A stretch of 64,000 bases of DNA from Rhodocollybia butyracea (taxonomy: Eukaryota > Basidiomycota > Agaricomycetes > Agaricales > Omphalotaceae): NCBI GenBank assembly GCA_015501585.1, contig JADNRY010000013.1:496001-560000 (forward strand), in the 5' to 3' direction. The translations under genes and the position numbers were made by a program. Of this stretch, positions 1-11,763 are shown in pieces. The notes under the pieces are model-generated. The model saw only the letters and a list, made by a program, of their open reading frames with translations. It did no database searches and was not told the origin of the DNA. Positions within the stretch are counted from its first letter, which is position 1, and every line of letters starts with the position of its first letter.

Positions 1-1507
1 GTTTTGAGGAAAAACGCAACTCTGATTCGCAAGTATCCCAACGGCACGTGAGTTTTTTTCCGGAGCATTCTTCCATCCCTACCTGCTGAGCTGTACACCA
101 GGTACGATCGGTTGGCAGATGCCCCGTTAGACGAGAACGGTCAGAAAGCGAAGAAGTATGATATCATCCAGGAGGATGGACTTGCCGGAGTGGGAGAGAG
201 GGTTGATCCAAACGACATTTACATCAACAAACAATCTCCAACAAATGCGAACGACAATCAGTTTAGTGGCCAAGCCGCAACTGTTCCCTACAAGAACACC
301 CCTTTGAGTTACAAATCTCCTATAGCGGGCAACATTGACAAAGTCATGATAAGCGACACTGACAACGACCAGACTTTAATCAAGGTCTTAATACGCCAGA
401 CACGAAGGCCAGAGTTGGGAGACAAATTCTCCTCCCGACACGGTCAGAAAGGTGTTTGCGGGCTCATTGTAAACCAGGAAGATATGCCATTCAATGATCA
501 AGGTATAAATCCGGGTGAGTGCTTTTCTTTTACCATTTCACAGTGTAATGGAATCCTAACTGTGGCGCAGATACTATTATGAACCCTCATGGATTTCCCT
601 CTCGGATGACAGTGGGAAAGATGATAGAGCTACTGGCTGGAAAGGTATGTGTAATCAGTGTTCGGAATCCTATCAGGATGCTCAAACTTTGTATGGATAC
701 AGGCGGGAGTGCTGAGTGGGAAGTTACAATATGGTACCGCCTTTGGTGGATCGAAAGTGAGCATTCTAATTTTCATCATCAACCATCTGTTCATTTAGAC
801 ACAGGTAGAAGACATGAGTCGGATCCTGATAGATAATGGTTTCAGCTATTCTGGCAAGGATATGCTTACCAGCGGTATCACCGGTGAACCATTGGAAGCG
901 TATGTATATTTTGGACCTATCTACTATCAAGTACGTTTTTGTCTTGGCGATATCGAGTTGGTTTGTGCTTACTCATATCGATAGAAATTAAGTAAGTCAG
1001 CCTTCGAAATTGGGATCTCAGTCGACTGAAAAAATCTCAGAGCACATGGTAATGGACAAGATGCACGCTCGCGCTAGGTACGGATATCTGTCCCAAGTAA
1101 CCGCCCAGTACTGATCTACATTTTTTCAAGGGGACCTCGGGCAACGCTTACAAGGCAACCCACTGAGGGCCGATCGCGAGAAGGTGGACTGCGACTCGGA
1201 GAAATGGAACGAGATTGTCTGATTGGCTACGGGGCTACTCAACTTCTTTTGGAGCGCCTTATGATATCTTCGGACCAATTCGAAGTCAACGCCTGCCAAA
1301 AATGTGGTTTGATGGGGTACAACGGATGGTGTTCCTACTGCAAAAGTTCGAAAACGATGGCACAACTTACTATCCCTTATGCGGCAAAATTACTCTTCCA
1401 GGAGGTGTGCCTTTCTTTCTCTCTTTGAGTGCTTTCCTGACTGCCTTCCGACTCCGTAGCTAATGGCGATGAATGTAGTTCCCCGATTGATATTGGATGA
1501 TGCTTAA
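1..1507 (+). CDS. RPC2: RNA polymerase III second-largest subunit (RPC2), 3' part
   Basis: Partial gene; the window opens inside it. It encodes the C-terminal third of the second-largest catalytic subunit of nuclear RNA polymerase III, which transcribes tRNA, 5S rRNA and U6 genes. The exons I join are 1-47, 102-514, 571-644, 703-756, 805-930, 985-991, 1041-1077, 1131-1404 and 1460-1507, and the frame is continuous through all of them. Seen motifs are the hybrid-binding [17 protein letters not shown] block, the [10 protein letters not shown] block, the [19 protein letters not shown] clamp region, [13 protein letters not shown], and a Cys4 zinc site CQKC...CSYC. The protein ends in [10 protein letters not shown]. 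The RPC2-specific wording ([21 protein letters not shown]) separates it from RPB2 and RPA2. Exon 985-991 is only 7 bases. The first part of the gene lies outside the window. Confidence 0.96.
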
Positions 1508-1707
1508 CATTAATAGACAGATGTATCTTTAGTTATGAAGCTTGTATCGCTATTTGTACTAGTTTCGTTTGAAAATCGCTCTCCGATTTTACCGATTAGC
1601 GCCAGCTGTATGCGGATTCTTCGGAGATGACGTGTAAAGTTTGAAATATTCAACCAAACATCGCTCTTCATCGACATCCCGCCTTGCTAAGTTGCTTTTC
1701 ACAAACT
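1508..1707. promoter_or_regulatory. Intergenic region RPC2 / UBC7
   Basis: This 200-base spacer lies between two genes on the same strand. It must hold the RPC2 3' end and the UBC7 promoter. No clear element could be assigned by eye. Confidence 0.4.
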
Positions 1708-2535
1708 ATGAATTCCAGGGGTTCAAGTAATGCCACTGCTTTACGTCGTCTCATGACTGAGTATAAGCAGTTAACATCGGGAGGTTGGCGATCTCATGTT
1801 TACTGGATTTTGGTCTTCTCACTTTAGTTCCAGGTTCACCAGACGGAATGTTCACTGCCGGTATGAATCGCCTTTCTGGTTTTGAAATCTTGAGAAGATT
1901 CAACTGTTCTTCAAGGCCCTATAACGGAAACCGATTTCTTTACGTGGGAGGCATTAATCTGCGGCCCAAAGGATACGCCGTTTGTGAGCATGCGGAACTC
2001 ATACGAGCCTTGCCAAACTTACACGCTCTTGTAGGAAGGTGGTGTATTTTCTGCCAAACTCACATTTGTGAGTGCATGGTTTCATGATTTACCTAACTCT
2101 GACCGTACGTAGCCTTCCGACTATCCACTTTCGCCGTTCAAAATGAAGTTTGAACCGCCACTATTCCATCCCAATAGTGAGGCATTATATCTGTACTTCT
2201 TTTTCACTGATCTGTTGATTATCTTCAGTTTATCCAGATGGCAATGTCTGTATATCAATCTTGCACACTCCTGGAGATGATCCTACAATGTACGAACAAG
2301 CTTCCGAAAGATGGAGCCCAGTGCAAAGCGTGGAAAAAGTGATTCTCAGTGTAATATCTATGTTGGCAGGTGAGTTTCCCGTTCACTTTCTATCGTTGTA
2401 GTTTTGAATATCCTTTATGTAGAGCCTAACCTCGAAAGTGGAGCAAACATTGATTGCTGCAAACTATACAGGGATAATCGTAAGGAATACGAGCGATTGG
2501 TACGGGAGTCTATTAAGGAGCAGCTGGGTATATGA
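1708..2535 (+). CDS. UBC7: Ubiquitin-conjugating enzyme E2, UBC7/UBE2G2 type
   Basis: E2 enzyme that accepts ubiquitin on a cysteine and passes it to substrates. UBC7 relatives work in ER-associated degradation with membrane E3 ligases of the Hrd1/Doa10 type. The exons are 1708-1783, 1834-1860, 1916-1983, 2035-2067, 2113-2176, 2229-2369 and 2423-2535, totalling 522 bases (173 residues), the usual size of the family. The UBC fold is visible from an N-terminal helix ([12 protein letters not shown]) through [20 protein letters not shown], the HPN motif and the catalytic cysteine in GNVCISILH. The acidic insertion after the active site ([11 protein letters not shown]) is diagnostic of the UBC7/UBE2G family. 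The first intron uses a weak GTTGGC donor. The region after SGAN reads [11 protein letters not shown], where relatives usually have a DASK-like stretch, which is a local divergence. The gene is convergent with the next one, 56 bases away. Confidence 0.95.
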
Positions 2536-2591
2536 AGTATGATTTAGGAAGTTGGACTTGTACAGTATGTGTAGTATCACTAATCCATGTT

Positions 2592-4249
2592 CTACTTGCG
2601 TCGCTTGAAAACCCGCCTATCTATAGGTTGTCCAAAAACATGACGCTGCATGTACTCGTTGCGAAATAATCCTGTCGGATCTACCTTTTGTAATAGCTGT
2701 AAAAAATCCCCGAAACGCGGATAAAGTCTGTGAAAGTCCTCCGGCCCCAGCTTATGGGCTTTTGCCCAGTGGGGACGTCCTTGGTGATGTGATAAGATAC
2801 GTTCGAAACCATCAAACAATTTTCTGTAAGGAACGTTGAAGCCGTATGGCCTATAGAGCAATGAGAAACGACAATCAACGAGACTAGAAGGACGTACTTG
2901 TACTGGATGATGCCAATCCAACATGTCTGCTGATTGTAACTTGGACTCAGCCAGATATTATCCGGTGCAGAAAACCGAATTTCAATGGGGAAATGAAGGC
3001 GTTCCCGAGGATCAGCAAGTATCGCATGGAAGTACTGGTGTAACTCGCGAAGACATGGTTCAGTATTCTCATAGGGAATGGCCCATTCTGTAGTGTGCTG
3101 GAGGTACTGATACCCCGCGTGGTTGTCAGTACACACATCGAAAAAATAAAGGCAGATCTTACCCGGCAGTCCATATTGAAGACGCGGTGACTATCATCTA
3201 TCCTTGACGAGCCGGACTTAGGAGCCAGGAGGTAAGTAAAACGGCCCAATTATTGAATGTTCGAAGATATATGCCCAGAAAGAGCAGTAGTTGCACAATA
3301 TGAAATCCCATGAAAGAATCGTAGAACCAATTTTCGCCGGAGCGCTTGCTCTGCAGCTAAATGTAAGTGCATGCATAATACCACCTGAAGATTGAAAACA
3401 AACCTCATGTGTACGGTTTATCAAACTGACGCATACCCTATCAGTCGCTGGGAACCAGAACATTCGCGTATGCTCCGCGGACTGTACATGGGACCTTAAA
3501 TTTGTTACTGTGTCTTCGAAAGACCGACTTTCGAAAACCTCTTTCAAACGGAAACTTGGTTCAACTTCTAGCTCGATGCTCAAGATGAGTCCCGTACTTC
3601 CCAGACCGCACGTGGTAGCCAGAAATAGATCTGGCTGCTCATCACGCGAACAGTAAACGCGGGAGCCGTTGGCGAGTAGCAAGGTTAAGGAAACAACCTG
3701 AGTCGACATTACGCCATAATCAATACCGGTTCCGTGTGATGCTGTTGTAACAATTCCAGCAAGAGTTTGATCGGATATGGAACCAAGATTAATCATCGCG
3801 AGGCCATGTTCGGCAAGCGTGACGTGAAGATCGTGCAAAGTTATTCCTCCTTGAGCAATAACGCGTCTTTTGTCCTTGTCGACCTAGAAAAACACAAATT
3901 TTAGCCGGGTCTTAACGGTTGATAGGGAGTGTGGAGTGTGCACCATTAAAACACGGTTGAGGCGGGTGGTGCGCAACATAAACTCGTTGGTACATGCTAT
4001 ATCTGAAGGGCTGTGTCCTACTCCTGCCACACGAACAACCTTCCCTTCCCTCCGAGCTAGTTCTAAAATCACCTCGCAGTGATATTCATTTTGCGGTTCA
4101 AAGATAGCCAAAGGGGTGCACACGAAAGTTTCTGCCCAGTTGGTGAAGTTGGCGCTGGAAGAAGAGGATGAGGCCGTTATAGGTTCAAGGATCTCATAAA
4201 GATCACGAAGTGGGGCATTCTGGAGGGCAGTATCTGCCTGGACCGTCAT
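2592..4249 (-). CDS. ALO1: D-arabinono-1,4-lactone oxidase (ALO), with apparent one-base frameshift
   Basis: Flavoenzyme that oxidises D-arabinono-1,4-lactone to dehydro-D-arabinono-1,4-lactone, the last step of fungal erythroascorbate synthesis; yeast Alo1 is mitochondrial. Exons in transcript order are 4249-3944, 3883-3404, 3356-3163, 3106-2898 and 2850-2592. The first ATG is at 4249; earlier in-frame codons are not ATG. The PCMH-type FAD domain shows the VGHSPSD motif, whose His normally carries covalent FAD, and the ASHGTG loop. The C-terminal ALO domain shows IDDSHRVFNMDC, EWAIPYENTE, WIGI and GRPHWAKAH. Exon lengths sum to 1448, one base short of a multiple of three. The reading frame must change between the LFLGIYLRTFN and RFTYLLAP segments, near 3246-3250, where I see no usable intron. 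This is either a sequencing or assembly error or a real inactivating deletion. Confidence 0.9.
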
Positions 4250-4657
4250 TGGTATCAAGCGAAGCACGCGTTCGTGGATCGTGTTTCACCTTATATACGA
4301 TTTCGTTTTTTTTTTTTTTTGAATCTTGATTTTACCTGGATCGATTTCAGCCAACCACGCGTCAGGGCAACGGAATAGGCCGGGCAAGACGCAATCTCGG
4401 CAATACCCGGATCCGGCAAGCCGGAGGTTGCTTAACAGGAGTAACACCCAAAACGGCAAGCCACAACAACCTCCAACGTCCTCAACAGTTGCGGGAAGGC
4501 ACCGGAAGAAACGTGCGATTCATGATGCAACTGTCATGCATGTCGACAGCCACATACGGCGCTACTCCTGGTAAACATTTTTCTAAAAAAGACAAGCACT
4601 GAGAGGGGTTTACCAATAACATTAGATGAGCAAATGAAAACATCAAGACAAATATTG
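4250..4657. other. Intergenic region with T-tract
   Basis: Lies between the lactone oxidase start and the 3' end of the upstream Hsp70-like gene, both on the minus strand. It contains a T-run near 4306-4320 and should hold the lactone oxidase promoter. An 82-codon open frame on the plus strand has no recognisable features. Confidence 0.4.
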
Positions 4658-7600
4658 CTAATTAAAAAAATCAAAAGTAACTCTGAAAGCAGTAGCGTTG
4701 AGCTCGAATCTATATCTGGAAAAAAGCGCTGACCTTCCCCATTCTTGATCGTTGTACAGCAGTATCCCACGTACCTCTGCGCTGTCCAGTTCAAGTCCGA
4801 TTTCAAATTCTAGTTTCCAGGAAAATAAGCTGTGAACACTGTTACGCACTGTTGTCTTACCAGTATAAAAACCACCAGATAGATTTGCATTCTCTCGAAA
4901 ATTTGGAAGTGAAGAAAGGTCGACGGTCCATTTACACAATTCGTTAGTCTCTCCTTCATCGTTGTATCTCATTATTTTTTCGGATTCGCTGGTATATAGA
5001 ACAGCTACAAAGGTAGAATCTACATCACCGTAAGAAAAAGCTGAGCAAGTTGACTGCAAATGAGGAGACTGACCTTGCACTGACTGCGAAAATTTACAGA
5101 ACTTCGTGTTGAGTCGTTGGCTAAGTTGACTTCAGTCACATACAGGCCTAGGGAAAATCGATATTGTACTCACCCCTTCCTGATTATAGCTCCCTTTTGC
5201 ACAAGATATTGGAGACTAGAGGCCAATAAACGGAGAGCGCTTAGCAACCAGAATGAGCTCACCGGTTTTCGCAGATCGGATAGCCTGCGTCATTATTTCG
5301 AATATAAGCAGGACGCTTCTGCCAATCTTCATTTTCGGCTGGCAATTTGACTTTCATTAAATATGAGCGGGGCGCAATGATGCTAGCAACGAGAGGTCTT
5401 CGAGCCAACCCATATCGTGCCGCCCCGCGAAGCGTGGCCGTATCGGCATCCTGGAAGACGTTACAGACTGCAACGTATCATGTATTTGGAAGAAGCCGTA
5501 CCTCAGGTCGAGCAATGACTCCGATTCTGGACCGGAGTTGCTCCTCTACGCGCAGCTTTAGATATTCGCTTCCAGAGAATCCACCTACTAAAAGGAGGGC
5601 ATCAATCCGTTGATCAACTTTTGAAAGCTGGTCCTCAATCAGCGCAAGAACCTAAGTTTGTGTGAGTGCTGAATAGCATGACGAGGTCGAACTCACATAC
5701 CTGTTCTACAACAGGATCAAACACCTCTCTGCGTAAAAGGGCTCCAGGTATCGATAATTGACCATCAACAAGCCCGACGGTGACATCAGTTGGGTCCTCC
5801 ACATTGAAGCAGGTAAAATGGAACATATTTTCTATAATTATAGCGTTCCATATGTGAATGATGAATAGAGCGTGGAAGTTTGACACTTACCGTCATCCTG
5901 GGGGCCTGCAAAATCGATTTTTTCGGTTTCGCTAAATGAATGCACTAAGTAGATTGACATGAGCGCAGAGCGGATATGATGGTAGTCCAGTATTTACTAA
6001 AATAGGCCAGTGACGCAGGATCAAGATGAGCCGGATGATCAGCCAAGAGCTAGAAAGATAGACAGTTGAATCTGCGCCACTGAAACACAATGCAAAAGAC
6101 ATACTGTTTTCACCAGCTCACGGAATCGAAGATCCAGAAACAAGCTTCCACAATTGGCACCAGAGCGTGCAGCAATCTCAGCAATTTCCAGATTCGCCAT
6201 TTGTCCAATGATCTTTGTGAAAGCCATTGATTTTTGCAGTTCAAAAACGTGAAAAGACAAATGTATACCTTGTAGACAGCCAGGTCTACTGTTCCACCTC
6301 CAGCATCTGCGACAATAAAATTCTGCGAGGGTTGAAGACGATGAAGATCTGTAAGATATGCACAATGGACAGCGGCGGCTTCTGGTTCGGTAATGATGTG
6401 AAGCCGGTTTCGCCACTGAGTGTCGCCTCCTCTGGCACTTCGGACAACACCAGCATGAATAGCCGCCTCTCTCATGAGTTCACATCCCTTAGCATCCCAA
6501 GCTGCGGGAACAGTTAACCAGATATTAGCAGTGTCTGTAAAGAATCACCCGTCAGTATAACGTATGAGCTGCAATTTTTTCTCATTCACCCAAGTCTGCA
6601 ACAGCGCCAATTTCTCGAGTAATTTGCTCCTTTGCATATTCCCACAGACAACTAAGGAAATCGACAATGAGATCAAAGGCGCGTTTACCAGGCTGGAACC
6701 AGTAAATTAGTGAGAAAATCCAGTATAGAAGAGCTTATGAGCACTTGCCGGAAGCTGAGGAAGACGAGGGTCAATGGCTGAATCATCACGTAGAACTCGG
6801 GGTTCTAGGAATAATTTGAACCATTCACAACGCTATATAGTAGTTGATGCATTAAAAATCTGGTCGCCGGTTTGTATCCAATAGCTCACGTGGGTATTGG
6901 GCAATGTGGTATACTTGGCTTCAAGACCCCAGGCAAGGATTTGACCTTGGAAGAGTTAATAAACTTTCATTCAAGCAAGATCAATTACTACCTTGTTCAT
7001 CGTATAACAGACAAGTAGGAATCTAGAAAGGACTGAGTTGGAGGTATTTGAAAGAGATACACATACTTTTCTATATGTTTCTACTGAGCCGGGCCAGCTT
7101 AAGATCTGTTGGATTTGCCCACCAGATATTCGAGATGAACCATAAGCCTGCAATTTCTTCAGATAAGTCACGAAACGCGTATATCATGCGGGTCACTGAC
7201 CACGCCGGAGAACGTAGTTCCTTCAGGAAGTTTAGCAAAGCATACTGGAAGGAGAGAAAACACACACCGAAATCGATAGAAATGGACATGTTTCCTTCTT
7301 CCGCGACAATGTTGTTTTCTGGCCTGATCTGCACGGAGCTCATATGAGGCTGTGAAAGTGACAAGGGGTTATTGACTCCACTCTGGAAAGTCGATGGAGG
7401 CCTTGCAATATTGTGTGACATCTGTGAAAAGGAACCATTTGGAGGCGGGGATCCAGGCAAAGGAGTGCCGAACTGATTTAGAGGAGGAGGGGAGGGTGAA
7501 TGCGTTGTCCAAGAGGTATGTTGGGCATTTTGTGTGTAAACATTGTGGTGAACTGCAGGAGGAGGTGAAGGCGACTGAAAAAAGCCAGGCTTCTCGGGTA

Positions 7601-7709
7601 GACCGAGCACCGGGCCGGGCTGGGGCTGCTGGTTCATAACCTGCCTCCCTGGAACATTTCTGTTTTGATTTTCAGTATTTGAGTCTTTTGGTTCCCCACA
7701 GCAGCTCAT
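4658..7709 (-). CDS. Hsp70-like actin-fold ATPase with proline-rich N-terminus
   Basis: Member of the Hsp70/actin-like ATPase superfamily that is expanded in agaricomycetes; function unknown. The ATG is at 7709. About 135 residues of Pro/Gln/Ser-rich low complexity come first. Next is phosphate-1 (ISIDFG...GTTFSGVAYGSSR), the signature IPTCLLYDEQG, the phosphate-2 motif VADAGGGTVDLAVYK (near 6285-6330), and the adenosine motif LLLVGGFSGSEYL (near 5560-5620). After SYLMKVKLPAE comes a beta-rich C-terminal part ending TFDFFN at the stop 4658. There is no DnaK-style SBD or EEVD tail, so it is not a canonical chaperone. Exons mapped at the 5' end are 7709-7268, 7220-7201 (only 20 bases, carrying the phosphate-1 loop), 7147-7067, 7022-6992 and 6945-6890. 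More than six further exons follow. It is divergent from the gene at 8196. Confidence 0.85.
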
Positions 7710-8195
7710 TGTAGGTCAAGACGAATGCGAAGAAGATGCAAAAGCTTAACACTGCCACAAAATCTACTGAAGCGGGCCGCTACAAACAATCTATCTGTCG
7801 ACGTCCAAGTCGACGTTTACGATCCGTAGACTGAGGATACTTGTACATCAAGTTAATATCGAATGACAAGCGCTGAGCGCGATAGTTGTTATCCCAATTA
7901 TCGTATATACTTAGGGCCTTGTAAGGCTTCCAGTCTTTTCTTTCATTTTTGCAGACCTGTGAAAAGTTGTAGTAGCGTGTGTCTTTGCGACTTACGGCGC
8001 CGAAAACCTCTTCGGAACCTTGTCGGATTCATGACTAGCAGCGATTAGAGAACATGAACATCGGTGCTCCGTCATCCGACGGTTATCACGCAAAGAGTTT
8101 TGTGTAGGAGTTTATTCATTCTGATTGAAGAAATGTTCAACCGTCACGACATGGTTCAAGCGCCCAGCCTCTAGCGTCTAATATTTTACTTCCAC
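7710..8195. promoter_or_regulatory. Divergent promoter region (Hsp70-like / Cbp6-like)
   Basis: This 486-base region separates two diverging genes and must carry both promoters. A short near-palindrome around the repeated GTCGACG words at 7797-7815 is the only structure I noticed. No conserved open frame was seen. Confidence 0.4.
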
Positions 8196-8576
8196 ATGGC
8201 GACTAAAGGAACGTCGAAATTGGCTCGACAGCTATCCGCTATAGCTGGAGAATGGCCCAAGGATCCATTCCGTCCTCATCTTTTGCTTCCGACGTTCTTA
8301 GAATCTCTTTCAAAACATCCCAGACTCACTTCCGAAGCAGTACAAGCTGCACAGGCCTTGAAAAAGGACCAGGCCAATAAAAAGGTGGGCTTCTCCCGAA
8401 AATCCTCCCTGCGTTAACCGTGGGTTCATCTTTCCTTGGATCAGTACCCCCTCTCGAGTAAGATCTTGAAGCCAGCTTCTAAGCCTCTGCATTATGATCG
8501 TCTCGTGGAAGGATTCCAAAAGAGTGCACAGGGCATCCACAGACCTTGGTGGAAAGTCTTTTTCGGTATATGGTAG
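8196..8576 (+). CDS. Cytochrome bc1 assembly factor, Cbp6/UQCC2-like (putative)
   Basis: Small two-exon gene (8196-8384 and 8445-8576; 107 codons with the stop). The product is basic, soluble and helical, with ALKKDQANKKYPLSSKILKPA then KPLHYDRLVEGF near the C-terminus. That KPA-x-P-xx-Y-xx-L signature, with an upstream stretch of helices, resembles Cbp6/UQCC2, the mitochondrial factor that binds nascent cytochrome b with Cbp3 and feeds complex III assembly. The family is fast-evolving and short, so this is a motif-level call only. Yeast Cbp6 is longer. The start is the first ATG and lies directly before MATKGTSKLARQL, which has the positive, hydroxylated character of a mitochondrial targeting segment. 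It is divergent from the Hsp70-like gene. Confidence 0.6.
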
Positions 8577-8822
8577 AGGACAAATAAGAATAAAGTTGGT
8601 GAGTATTTATCAATAAACAGCCATACATTGACGAAAAAACTATTGAGCAGTAACCAAGTCCTTGAACAGCACTCAGAGGCCAGAAACAGATCATTACGTC
8701 GAGTCATTAGCCCACTAATATATACGGTTCTTACTCTGTATTATTCGATGCACAAGAAATGAAAACCGATGGAAGATCATGGTATTAAATTGCATATCTA
8801 TTCGTCATACACACAAATACAG
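8577..8822. other. Convergent 3' intergenic region
   Basis: A 246-base spacer between two converging genes. It is AT-rich and presumably holds both polyadenylation regions. Nothing else was recognised. Confidence 0.4.
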
Positions 8823-11486
8823 TCAATCCTCTTCCACAGTTTCGCTCTCGCCTTCGCGTGCCTGATAAAATAGAAATTAATATGAAAAAGGCGAAAATAG
8901 TTTGAGAACGTCACCTTTTGCATCAGCATACGCTGCTTCTCTCTCACCTTCCTTTGCACTTTCATGTATTTGCCCAATGGAGAATCCTCGATCTTGGTTT
9001 CTAGCTCGCTTTCCCAGCCATCCACTGCCGAAATCATGTTTGGAGCAAGTTTCAGCTCCTTCCTTCTTTGTTCCGACCACTTTACACTGTCCTCAATCCG
9101 CTCAACAAGGGTCTTGATTGAGGCAGAATCTTTTCCAGATCCATAGGTCTTGACTGTTTTGATTGCTTTTTTCAGGACAATCGATACAGGTACGACGATC
9201 TCTGGGAACGCGACGCTACCGAGAACGGCTTCCGTGGTGAGCCATTCCGTCAAAAGATATATCACCTCCTCGGTAAGGCCTTCCGCGTAAACACGGGTTT
9301 TCAGATATTGCTGCGGGGTACGAATTTGCACATCAAGATCAAGGGGTTTCAAGGTTGAAGATTTCGGTCGTGAGGATAAAGAAAGAGTAGATGTGAGAAC
9401 GGGAAGAAGATATGGCGCGATTGGGATGTAGATTTGTGTATGGCGAGTCAAATGGAGTAACGAGCGAATAACATGGAGGTGGAACGGGTATGACCGGCTG
9501 TTGGAGATGAGTCTGTGTGTATTTCAAAGATCAGATATGGATGTACATGACATAGTAGCAACGTACTTGATAGCCCCCAAACTGACCTGAACCAGAGGAT
9601 ATATTAACGGCTTTAATTCACTCGGGGTTCCGTTGCCCGCTTCCACTTTTGCATCACAAGCACGAGCTAAGACGATGCTCCAAAAGTCAAGGGAGTGGAC
9701 GAATTGCCAGTTATAGACTTGCTTGTAGGCTTCCTACAATATTATCAATCTCAGAGGAACGATTGGCACGTAAAATTTCTCAGCGTACTTTGCTTTTCAC
9801 CTTCATACTATTTCGTAGGTGGATGGCGAGCTGTCGGATGTATCCGAATGCATGCTGGTATGCTGTAGCTTGGTCCAGACAGAACACCTCGGAGGCGGAA
9901 TTTTTCATCAGATTAATCGAGGGAAGGGTGTATGCTGAAGTAGATTTTGACGACCGAATCAACGTAAGATATGTACCCTAGCAATGGTGTAAAGAAATGT
10001 ATTTTGTGGCGCCAGTGGCAGACTTACTTTCAGGACATGGTCTAGCACCGATTGATCCATGACAGTGGCAAGTTTGCGAATAGCGACAAAAGAAGCTACC
10101 CGTATACTGTCATTTGCATTCGACCATAGCTCCAGACATTTCTAAAACACGCTGGGGTTATGTCAAACTCAAAAGGGGCTGAGAAAGTACCTTCAAATAA
10201 AGCTTTATTGCTTTACGATTGCTGATAACATACGGTATGATTTTTGCGCTTTCCGTTACCGCTAGCTGAAGCAATTCGTTATCGGTAAGTTGTGAGAGGA
10301 GATGTATAACATTGTGGAAATACGATAACGTCATCTTCTGTAGCGTTTTAAATTTCCCTGTCTGAGTAGGAGGCTTACTACAAAGATACCAGTATATCAG
10401 CGAATAACACCAACAGCGAAAGCAGAACGTACAATTTGCCGTTCGGTAATTTTTTGTACGGTATATGGTGCTCGAGCACGACAGGGGTATACCGAAGTGT
10501 TGTAACAATGAGTTTGTTATATACTGATGCAAACGTTAATCCAAAAAAGTAGCACTAGACAAGGTGGGTTTACCGAGCGAGCTATCAATGGACCAAGCCA
10601 ATGTCGGACCATCCTCGTTCATATGAGCAGCAGAGCGAAAAGCAACCAGGAGTTTGCGCAACGCTCTCAAAGATCGTTGCTGTAAATCACAATGAGGTCC
10701 AAAACAAAAATGAAGATTATAAACTGGATTACAGACCTCTAAAATCGCCTTTTGCCATTTTCGCAGTATTTTTGTGGTCAGTGTCGGTGTTTGCACGTCC
10801 GTCATCTCTACATCTTCATCCTCCGAGACAGCAGCGTCTCCATCTAATCCTACACCATTAGGATTAAATTCTAACAACTCTTTATCGTTCTCCTGTAGGT
10901 ATTTGAAGAATTCGGGATCCTTTTCCGCCAATTTTGACAGCTCTAGCAAATGATTTTGACCGTCCTCTAAGGGAGGGAGACAGTCAGCAGTGACAATATA
11001 TATGTGTATATCTGGCAAGCGTACCATCTAATTCGTCTACTGAGCCAAACGAAGCATTGTCATCGAAATCATCTTCAGAGTCCTCATCCTCGTCTTCATC
11101 TTCTTCCATGTCCTATCAGGGTTATTAGACGTCAGAGAATATTCGTCCTTGAATACGATACATACCGCGGCTTCATTTTCATCGTCACTATCGTCAATTA
11201 AGGTTGCACCCAGAACATCGTCTACTGAGATTCCTTTCTTTGATCTAATCACCAGTGAGAATTGTCCATTCTAGCGTAACTTTGGCACAGACTTTGTCTT
11301 AGAAGTTTCTGGCTCATCTTCAAAATTGTCCGAGGTATCTTGAACGGCAGTTTTTGCACCAGGTTTCGCGCCTCGCCGATTTTGGTATTTTTTGCGAGTC
11401 TGCTGTTGCTTCTTTCGTATTTCGATAGTTTTCTTGAGCTTTCCACTGGATACAAACTTTTTGGTAGATTTTGTAGCTTTGCCCAT
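8823..11486 (-). CDS. NOC2: Nucleolar complex protein 2 (60S ribosome export factor)
   Basis: NOC2 pairs with NOC1 in the nucleolus and NOC3 in the nucleoplasm during maturation and export of pre-60S particles. The start is ATG 11486 ([11 protein letters not shown]), followed by a lysine-rich nuclear tail. Next is an acidic tract (around 11060-11110, many Asp/Glu), then the [20 protein letters not shown] motif and the [12 protein letters not shown] helix. The conserved Noc2 core is visible as [65 protein letters not shown] and [12 protein letters not shown]. The gene ends in [19 protein letters not shown] and a short acidic last exon, with its stop at 8823. About ten short introns interrupt it. 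The first intron could be only 36 bases if the GTTACG donor is used; an in-frame alternative (GTCTGT) gives 48. It is tandem with the MT-A70 gene upstream. Confidence 0.93.
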
Positions 11487-11763
11487 CTGTGGAAGCGGTA
11501 AAGAAGATGAAAATATTTTACAGAGATGCGGCCCGCCAAAACGAGCGCTAATTTGCACTGAGTTGACGAAGGTTTTGTACTTGAGTTGTATTATTATGAT
11601 GCTGTCAACGAGTCACAACTTCTTTCCTGATACTACTAATCGTATGCACGAAGGCGAAGACTCAGATCCCAGAAAGGAGATTTTTAACAGATACCTGTAC
11701 AAAGAAATTAAAGTACATACGTTCGATTCATGTAATACAGTGAAAATGCAACTGGAAGATAGT
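11487..11763. promoter_or_regulatory. NOC2 upstream region
   Basis: A 277-base spacer between the MT-A70 stop (11764) and the NOC2 start. It should contain the NOC2 promoter and the MT-A70 terminator. No motif was assigned. Confidence 0.4.

Noticed and set aside
4326..4574. 82-codon plus-strand frame between ALO and the Hsp70-like gene
   Set aside because: Basic, repetitive composition, non-ATG start and no conserved feature.
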